A stretch of DNA of 33,964 bases from Coxiella sp. RIFCSPHIGHO2_12_FULL_42_15. GTDB lineage: Bacteria > Pseudomonadota > Gammaproteobacteria > Coxiellales > Coxiellaceae. Position numbers and translations under genes: made by a program. The stretch lies in assembly GCA_001797285.1 (NCBI GenBank), contig MGOZ01000018.1, positions 1-33,964 on the forward strand, given 5' to 3'. Below, piece by piece: positions 24,621-31,500 of the stretch (position 1 is its first letter; every line of letters starts with the position of its first letter). The notes under the pieces were generated by a model. That model saw nothing but the letters and a program-made list of their open reading frames with translations. It did no database searches and had not been told where the DNA came from.

Positions 24621-26087
24621 CTACCCCGCTTTATACGCATCAACGCACTCCTGATGTCTAAACATCAAAGCTTTAATAAAAAAAACTACCAAAATTGAAA
24701 GAATAAACGCACCAGCGAGTATGGTCGTCAACTTTGAAAACGCTGTGAAATAACTTTTTTTAATTAAAATGATATTGTGTGTTGCTTTATCGATCGCCGT
24801 CAAATCAGCAAGTTTACCAGAGAGATATCCGCCGAGCCCTAGGGAAACGAAAAAAATACCCATCATGGTACTCACGATTTGAGGCCTAATGAGATCTGTA
24901 ACTGCTGCTAAGCCAATAGGCGACAGCATCAATTCTGCTAACGAAATAAAAAGGTAAGCTACGATGACTAACCAAGGTGATATCAGTTGCAGAGAGTTCG
25001 GATTGCCAATAGCAATAAGAATTAGGCCATAGGCGATAAGCATCAGCAATATTGCGATTGAAAATTTTATGCTTACGCTGTAAGCAATGTTTTTTGATGG
25101 TCGCTTCGCCCAATATTTTTGTAAAATAAACCCAAAGAACAAAATACCAAGGCTTTGAATAGCAATATAATAGGGCGGTGGAAATGAAATCCCCATAATA
25201 GTTGGCTGAACACTGCGCGCGATAAATAAAGTTAATGCCATAAACATCTGAAAGTATAAGGCCCAAAATAAGGTCGAAATCACACAAAGCAGTAGAAAGG
25301 CAATGGTTTTGTTTCGCTGAACATTCCGCTCATTAGCAGCGACCCAAATCACATAGCCCGCTGCCAAAACAACAACCGTGATGAAAAATAAAAGTGATAA
25401 CGTATTGTTAGACAATACTAAATATGAAACAGAAAAAAATCCTATTAATACAAAGAATGCTGTCAGATAATTAAGCCATTGACGACGCTGATTTTGTAAT
25501 ACAGCATAATCCGGCATATTCAATATTTTAGTACCAATCACAAAAGTTAATAATGCAATCACTAATCCTAATGAGGCACTGACAAAACACACTTTCCAAC
25601 CCCATAAAAATTGTATTTGGCTTGGTAAAGTCGTGCCGAACAAAATGCCTAGATTAATCCCCATGTAAAAAAAAGTGAATCCACTGTTGCGTTTGGGATC
25701 GCCCACCGGATATTGACGTCCGAGAAGAGAAGAGATATTCGGCTTCAATAAGCCTGTTCCTACAGCGATATTTGCCAGTGAATAGATTATTCCATGTAAA
25801 GAATTATTAAATGCTAATCCCAGGTAACTGGCTAATAAAACAATGGCACCTATGAATACCGATTTCTTTTGTCCCAATAGATGATCCGCTATCCAACCAC
25901 CAATAATTGGGGAAATATATGTCAATGCAGTAAAAGATCCGACTAAAAGATAGGTATCAACATCCTTAAGACCCAGATGCATAGATAAGTATAAGGCAAG
26001 TAGCGATTGTATTGCGTAAAAGCCATAGCGTTCCCATGTTTCAGTGAGAGAGAGTATCCATAGAGAAGATGGATGTTGCCTATTCAT
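24621..26087 (-). CDS. POT/PTR-family proton-coupled oligopeptide transporter
   Basis: 488 aa with about 14 hydrophobic segments. The family mark ExxER is present in TETWERYGFYA (Glu16, Glu19, Arg20) on the first helix, the proton-coupling motif. GFTFFYMGINLGILFGT matches the second POT signature (FYxxINxG), and LAELMLSPIGLAAVTDLIRP the late conserved helix with its Glu. These carriers use the proton gradient to move di- and tripeptides or peptide-like compounds across the inner membrane. The gene lies downstream of the NRPS cluster on the same strand but is separated from it by a MITE. It may take up peptides generally or move the cluster product. Confidence 0.88.
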   Translation of the reverse strand: MNRQHPSSLWILSLTETWERYGFYAIQSLLALYLSMHLGLKDVDTYLLVGSFTALTYISPIIGGWIADHLLGQKKSVFIGAIVLLASYLGLAFNNSLHGIIYSLANIAVGTGLLKPNISSLLGRQYPVGDPKRNSGFTFFYMGINLGILFGTTLPSQIQFLWGWKVCFVSASLGLVIALLTFVIGTKILNMPDYAVLQNQRRQWLNYLTAFFVLIGFFSVSYLVLSNNTLSLLFFITVVVLAAGYVIWVAANERNVQRNKTIAFLLLCVISTLFWALYFQMFMALTLFIARSVQPTIMGISFPPPYYIAIQSLGILFFGFILQKYWAKRPSKNIAYSVSIKFSIAILLMLIAYGLILIAIGNPNSLQLISPWLVIVAYLFISLAELMLSPIGLAAVTDLIRPQIVSTMMGIFFVSLGLGGYLSGKLADLTAIDKATHNIILIKKSYFTAFSKLTTILAGAFILSILVVFFIKALMFRHQECVDAYKAG

Positions 26088-26249
26088 AAAAACCTCTTGC
26101 TAAAATTTCCGAACTTGCATCATTTTTCCAATGATGCCCATTAATAAACGCGCTCACAATCCCCTGTAACATGAGTTTATCGTTCAAATTTAATACGGCA
26201 TTGATTGTAACACACGATTGCTGAGCGCAAATATTTAATCTTCCACATA
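26088..26249. other. Upstream region of the POT transporter gene
   Basis: No gene seen. It should carry the transporter promoter on the minus strand, but I see no box pair worth naming. With the MITE it makes a 355-bp gene-free gap. Confidence 0.3.
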
Positions 26250-26257
26250 AGTAAATT

Positions 26258-26430
26258 GTAACTATTCAGCCCCTTTCTAAAAGGGCCACAAATTCGCAAG
26301 AATGAGACAAGGTTGAAGGCAAAATTGACGAAAAAGCGCAGCATACGCGTTGGTATGTGAGCATTTTGAGGAAATTTTGCCTTCAAGATTGGCCATTATT
26401 GCGGATTCCCATTTTAGGCTGAATAGTTAC
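26258..26430. mobile_element. 173-bp MITE with 14-bp TIRs and 8-bp target duplication
   Basis: GTAACTATTCAGCC (26258-26271) is exactly inverted at 26417-26430. The flanks AGTAAATT (26250-26257) and AGTAAATT (26431-26438) are identical, a perfect 8-bp target duplication. Inner inverted repeats TTGAAGGCAAAATT (26313-26326) and its complement (26373-26386) let the element fold into a long hairpin. No transposase. A TIR starting GTAA and an 8-bp duplication fit mobilisation by an IS66-type transposase. It sits 12 bp beyond the stop of the sulfoxide-synthase gene. Confidence 0.9.
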
Positions 26431-26442
26431 AGTAAATTGCAC

Positions 26443-27801
26443 TCATAGCTTCACCGGCATCGAACGACATATTCTGAATCCGGCATGTTGAAAAAAGTGA
26501 CGCCTAAACCAAAGTCGATAATCACCAATGGCGCTACAACCAGTTGTTGCCCATGAACCACCCATTAACATGGCATGTTCTTCATCAAAATAGGGCTTAG
26601 AAAAATCAGGATAAAACCCGTGCAAATTAAAACCCTCCAAAGGATAAAAATTATTTGCAATCCATTGCCAAACATTTCCGAATCGATCCGCAATAAGCTC
26701 GTCCGTATCACTTAATTCTGCAATAAATCCAACCGGTGTTGGTGAGGCATATAAAAGATTAATATTATAAAATTGAAATGACGATGGTTCTAATTTTTCG
26801 GCTTGATTCATAGCTATATATTCGACTTCTGTCATCAATCGATATTCATCACCCAACCAACGGCAATAAGCTTCCGCTTCATACCAGTTGACTTCTACTG
26901 GCCAACGGTAAGGCATTTCAATACTATTGAATACCGCTCGATAACGATAATGATTGTCCTGGCCAACAAGCCAAAATTTTGGGTGTAACACATCATTTTT
27001 CATTTTCCATTGCCATCCATTGAGGCTCCAATATTTTTGATCCTGATAACCACCCGATAATACAAACGGTAAAAAATCAGCATTTGTAATCAGATACTTA
27101 CTAACCTGAAAAGCGAATACTTTCGATTGTAAAAAACCATATTCGTTATCCCAACCATAATAATCACAAAATCGTTTTCCAAGCTCGACGGTAGTTTCCT
27201 CAACATTTACCATGGGGATGGAATCCAATTCAGTCTTAATTGTAACGCCTTGATTGGGTGCGTAGTGCCATTTGATTGGTTTTGATAAGACTGTTTCGGG
27301 TAATTGGCGCATAAGCACGGAAGAAGTCTCAAGATGAATACGATCATGTTCAAGGCTCATCAGCAAGGCCCACCAAGGTGAATGAACATCAATGGGATGG
27401 TGAATCTCAGAATGCTGTAAAAGATCATCAATTAAATCATGAACGCGCTGACGATATTCCCAAACAGAGCTTAATTTAGGCCAATCATATTTATGATGGT
27501 TCAATTCTTCTTTTGCTGCTGGGTCTACTCCAGCAGCAAAAAACTGTTCGTAGGGTTCATTTACTGGATTTTTCAATATGCCTGCTAATCTGAGTCTATT
27601 AATATAGAAGGCGGCTGTGTGACCCAAATAAAATATCAATGGATGTCTTAATGGATCAGCCCTCATGTAAAAGGCAGCTTCAGTCTGAATGCATTGATAA
27701 AGCTGATCACTCAAAGCCCAGGTATTATTGAAATATTGAATTAATTGATCGCGCGAACAATCATTTAATTTTGGTGGAAGCAGACTGGTTACATTATTCA
27801 T
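26443..27801 (-). CDS. OvoA-type 5-histidylcysteine sulfoxide synthase core, without methyltransferase domain
   Basis: 452 aa. The DinB-like part has LRHPLIFYLGHTAAFYINRL (His61) and SLEHDRIHLETSSVLMRQLP, with the non-heme iron motif HX3HXE (His152, His156, Glu158). The formylglycine-generating-enzyme-like part runs from about 205 to the end (GNVWQWIANNFYPLEGF; YRLWFRRHFFQHAGFRICRS). Both signatures are closer to OvoA than to EgtB. OvoA joins cysteine sulfur to histidine C5 using O2; normal OvoA is about 700 aa with a fused C-terminal methyltransferase, absent here. The start overlaps the methyltransferase stop (ATGA) in an NRPS operon, so the substrate may be a peptide or modified amino acid. 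Confidence 0.85.
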   Translation of the reverse strand: MNNVTSLLPPKLNDCSRDQLIQYFNNTWALSDQLYQCIQTEAAFYMRADPLRHPLIFYLGHTAAFYINRLRLAGILKNPVNEPYEQFFAAGVDPAAKEELNHHKYDWPKLSSVWEYRQRVHDLIDDLLQHSEIHHPIDVHSPWWALLMSLEHDRIHLETSSVLMRQLPETVLSKPIKWHYAPNQGVTIKTELDSIPMVNVEETTVELGKRFCDYYGWDNEYGFLQSKVFAFQVSKYLITNADFLPFVLSGGYQDQKYWSLNGWQWKMKNDVLHPKFWLVGQDNHYRYRAVFNSIEMPYRWPVEVNWYEAEAYCRWLGDEYRLMTEVEYIAMNQAEKLEPSSFQFYNINLLYASPTPVGFIAELSDTDELIADRFGNVWQWIANNFYPLEGFNLHGFYPDFSKPYFDEEHAMLMGGSWATTGCSAIGDYRLWFRRHFFQHAGFRICRSMPVKL

Positions 27802-28586
27802 CTTTTATTCATTATGTTTCGATTGAGCTTCGCATAAAACAATGTGCCAATTTCATCTATATCATGGATAAAAATTTGATATTTTGTTAAATCAACAAGG
27901 GTATACAAATAATTTATGTTGTATGCAATAGATTTCAAACCTTCATTCGAGGTGAATATAACACCATTTTGATCGTGGTGAATCTGAATATTAGATAATC
28001 CACACTGAGAGTAATATTCCATTCGAGCGCTGATGGAATTTTCAGAGTTTTTATATATAGAGAATGCAAAATCATAGCGCAGTTTCTCTAAAATTTTAAA
28101 GAGTAATGGAGCATTCCCTATATTACCAACAGAATTAAATGGAAATATACAAAGTGGCTGCTCATCCTCTGGAACCGGAGTGTTTTCCAGATTCAAATGT
28201 AACGCAGACAAACATTTTACAAGAGATTTTTTAATTAATTTATTATTAGAGATTTTTGATTTAGCCGATTCAATGCTTTTTTCAACAAGGTCAATTCCAT
28301 AGTAGTTAAGATTATGCTTAATGGCTAATCGAATATTTCTAGCATCGCCACAAGCAATTTCAAAAATCGATGAATAAAATGATTCTTGAGATAAAATTTC
28401 AGATAAACAATAAAATTCCTCTGCAAGATATTTTTTTATTTTCATTGGAAAATAATCATCCAACAGAAGCCTCTCTCCATCGCTCTGATAGAAGGCAAGT
28501 AGATTGTGATTTAGATATTTTTCATTAAAACCCAATTGAGATTTATGTTGATTGTATCTGAAAAAATATGATCCTAGGGATGGCAT
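27798..28586 (-). CDS. SAM-dependent methyltransferase of the NRPS cluster
   Basis: 262 aa. Class I fold: motif I at 75-84 (FEIACGDARN), post-I at 97-105 (GIDLVEKSI), then PLCIFPFNSVGNIGNAPLLF around the motif IV region. AAGGTG precedes ATG by nine bases, and the first 13 nt lie inside the NRPS end; its stop overlaps the sulfoxide-synthase start. It does not look like the fused OvoA methyltransferase domain, nor like a DUF2260/EgtD histidine methyltransferase as far as I can tell. Substrate unknown: a histidine or thiol of the product, or a carboxyl or amine of the peptide, are options. Confidence 0.75.
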   Translation of the reverse strand: MPSLGSYFFRYNQHKSQLGFNEKYLNHNLLAFYQSDGERLLLDDYFPMKIKKYLAEEFYCLSEILSQESFYSSIFEIACGDARNIRLAIKHNLNYYGIDLVEKSIESAKSKISNNKLIKKSLVKCLSALHLNLENTPVPEDEQPLCIFPFNSVGNIGNAPLLFKILEKLRYDFAFSIYKNSENSISARMEYYSQCGLSNIQIHHDQNGVIFTSNEGLKSIAYNINYLYTLVDLTKYQIFIHDIDEIGTLFYAKLNRNIMNKR

Positions 28587-31500
28587 GGAATTTCACCTTT
28601 TAAAGAGTTATGAAGTGTCTGTAATTCGTTACATTTAAAAATGTCAAATATTGTTTTTCCATCACCGTTTTTTGCAAATGGGTTTGCACCAAATTTGAGA
28701 CATTTATTTATTAGAAATAAATCTCTTAATTCAGCCGAATGCAAAAGTTGATTATCCATATTAGAATTTTTGTTATTGCTCAACACTGGGCTTAATCCAG
28801 TTCCCCCCAAAATACATTTAAAAATATTGGTTAAATTTTCGATATATTCATTATCTAACAAACGGCCATGCGCACCTGGCGTACTATAAACTTCAATGGG
28901 TTGCTGAATATAGGATTGCCAAGCGTTAAAATAATTATCTTCAATATTCTTATCCAGATCCTGCGCTTTGATAAGAACCACACGACCATGATAATGAGGT
29001 GTTTTGTATTGACTTAATAAATAAATATTATGTTTATATTCGAGGGTAAAGTAGTGACCTTCTTCAGTATCTGGATCAATGCCTTCGGACAATAAAACCC
29101 TTCGAATTCTTTGATCAAGATTCTCATGAACAATCTTCAAATCATTATGATATGTATCAATCAAAATTACTGCTTCGACATGTTCGCCTTGTTTTTGTAG
29201 TTGTAACGCCATTGCATAAACAGTCTGACCACCGGATGACCAACCACATAAATAATAAGGACCTTTTGGTTGTACTTTTTGAATCGCTTCAACATAAACC
29301 TGTGCCATTTCTTCAATACTACTAAACGATTTACGACGATCATAAAAGTAAGGATTACTCAGTCCATACAGCGTATAATCCTGCATATGAGCAGATAATG
29401 GTGTATACAGATATGCTAAACCTTCAACAGGATGCGCTAAAAATAAAGCCCAAGAACGATGACTTTTCTGAATGGGCAATAATATTTCCTCGTTTAAATC
29501 ATGTACTGTGAAATTAAGATTTTTAGCAAGTGCAGCAATTGTGCCTTCTTTAAATAAAATAACAACTGAAATCGTTTTGTTGAAAACTTTCTTAATTTCC
29601 AATATCCATCGAACCGCTATTAATGAAGTACCACCGATTTCAAAAAAGTTATCAAAAATACCAACCTTTTTAAGGTCTAATAAATTTTCTAACATTTTAG
29701 CAAGTTTAAATTCAACATCATTTCTAGGTGCAATATAGGGAACAGACCGTTCCGTTTCTTCTAAGGTAAATTCAGGTAAAGATTTACGGTCAATTTTTCC
29801 GCTTGGCGTTAAAGGAATTTCATTAACGTTCACAAAAAAAGAAGGGATCATATAACTGGGAATCGATTCAGCCAAATACTGGCGTAACTTTTCTACCGTA
29901 ACACTACGGTTTGAATCGCTTAATTTATAATACGCAATTAAATGACTTCTATCTGAAATAGTTTGTAAAGTTAATACCGATTTTTGAATATCTGGGTGAA
30001 TATTTAATAGTGTTTCAATCTCGGCTAATTCGATACGATGACCTTGTAACTTAACCTGAAAATCAGAGCGTCCCAGAAATTCAATTCTTCCATCACCGCG
30101 ATAACGAGCGATGTCACCTGTTTTATAAAGTCGAACTAACTTTCCATGAATAGATTGAGTGAAAAATCTCTCGGCAGATAAATCGGGTAATTTATAATAA
30201 CCGCGACCTACTTTTCCACCGATGTAAAGATCCCCAATGACATTGACAGGTTGAATCTGCATATGTTCGTTTAGGATATATATTTGTTTGCCAGTTATCG
30301 GGCACCCAATCGTGATTTCCTGTCCCTCGGGAGGGCAATATTCATAGGAAGCGTAAATTGTAGATTCTGTAGGACCATACAAATTATACAATTTCATGGA
30401 GGATTGTCGGTAAAAACGATCTTTTAGCTCAATGGGTAGCGCTTCTCCAGTTGAGAGCACATTTTTAAGATAGACATTTGTAGTAAAATCTTCATCTTCG
30501 AGTAAAAGCGCCAGCATGGATGGGACGCAGAAGATTGTCTTTATCCTATATTTTGTGATTAGCTGAGCAAGATGATTTACATCTTTTTCAAGCTGAGGCT
30601 CAACCAATACAGAGGTAGCACCTACGATCAACGGCCAAAACAATTCACAAATAAAAACGTCAAAACTGTATAAAGTATGTTGTAGAAAACAATCACCAGG
30701 CTCTAAAGGATAGACCTCCTGCAACCATCGAAAACAATAACAAAGATCACCGTGTTCTAACATGACTCCTTTCGGATTTCCTGTTGAGCCCGAAGTGTAA
30801 TGTACTAACACACGACCATTTTCTTCAACAGGAAGCTCTAAATTTTTCGTACTTTCTTGATTTATTACATCCGCCTGTTGATCCATAAAAATTATATGAC
30901 CTTTATACGCCAAACCGATCTGTTTGAATAACTCAGAGTCAGTTATCAGTATGGGGGCCTCAGAATTATCAAGTATATATTGCAATCTTAATTTAGGGTA
31001 ATTAGGATCTAACGGCACATATCCACCACCCGTTTTCAAAATAGCTAACAAGGAAATTGGCAGTTCAAGTGAGCGATCTAAAATAACGGCAACTAAAATT
31101 TCCTTTTGAATGCCTAATTTAAATAGTTTATGCGCAAGTTGATTGGCACGTTTGTTAAGTTCTTCATAAGTTAGTGACGCTTGGCCACAAACAACGGCTG
31201 TATGAAAAGGAAATTTTAATGCATTTTTCTGAAAAAGTTCGTGAATTACACTGATTTTTTCCTTGGGCGAATCAGTCTTATTCCACTCATATAAAATTTT
31301 CTCTAATTGATCCGATGAGAGCATCTGGACATCATGTATATTCTTAGTGGCATCGCTTGCTAATTCGGTGAGCAAATTAAGATAATGAGAGGCCATCTGC
31401 GTAATCGTTTGTTCTGAATATAAATCAGTATTATATTCTATTACGCCAGTTAAATTTTCTTGAGAATGATTAAAACTGAAAGTTAAATCGTATTTTGACG

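Noticed and set aside
26177..26386. 69-aa minus-strand ORF with a signal-like N-terminus
   Set aside because: It lies almost wholly in the MITE and reads through its inverted repeats; no ribosome site and no protein-like conservation beyond repeat copies.
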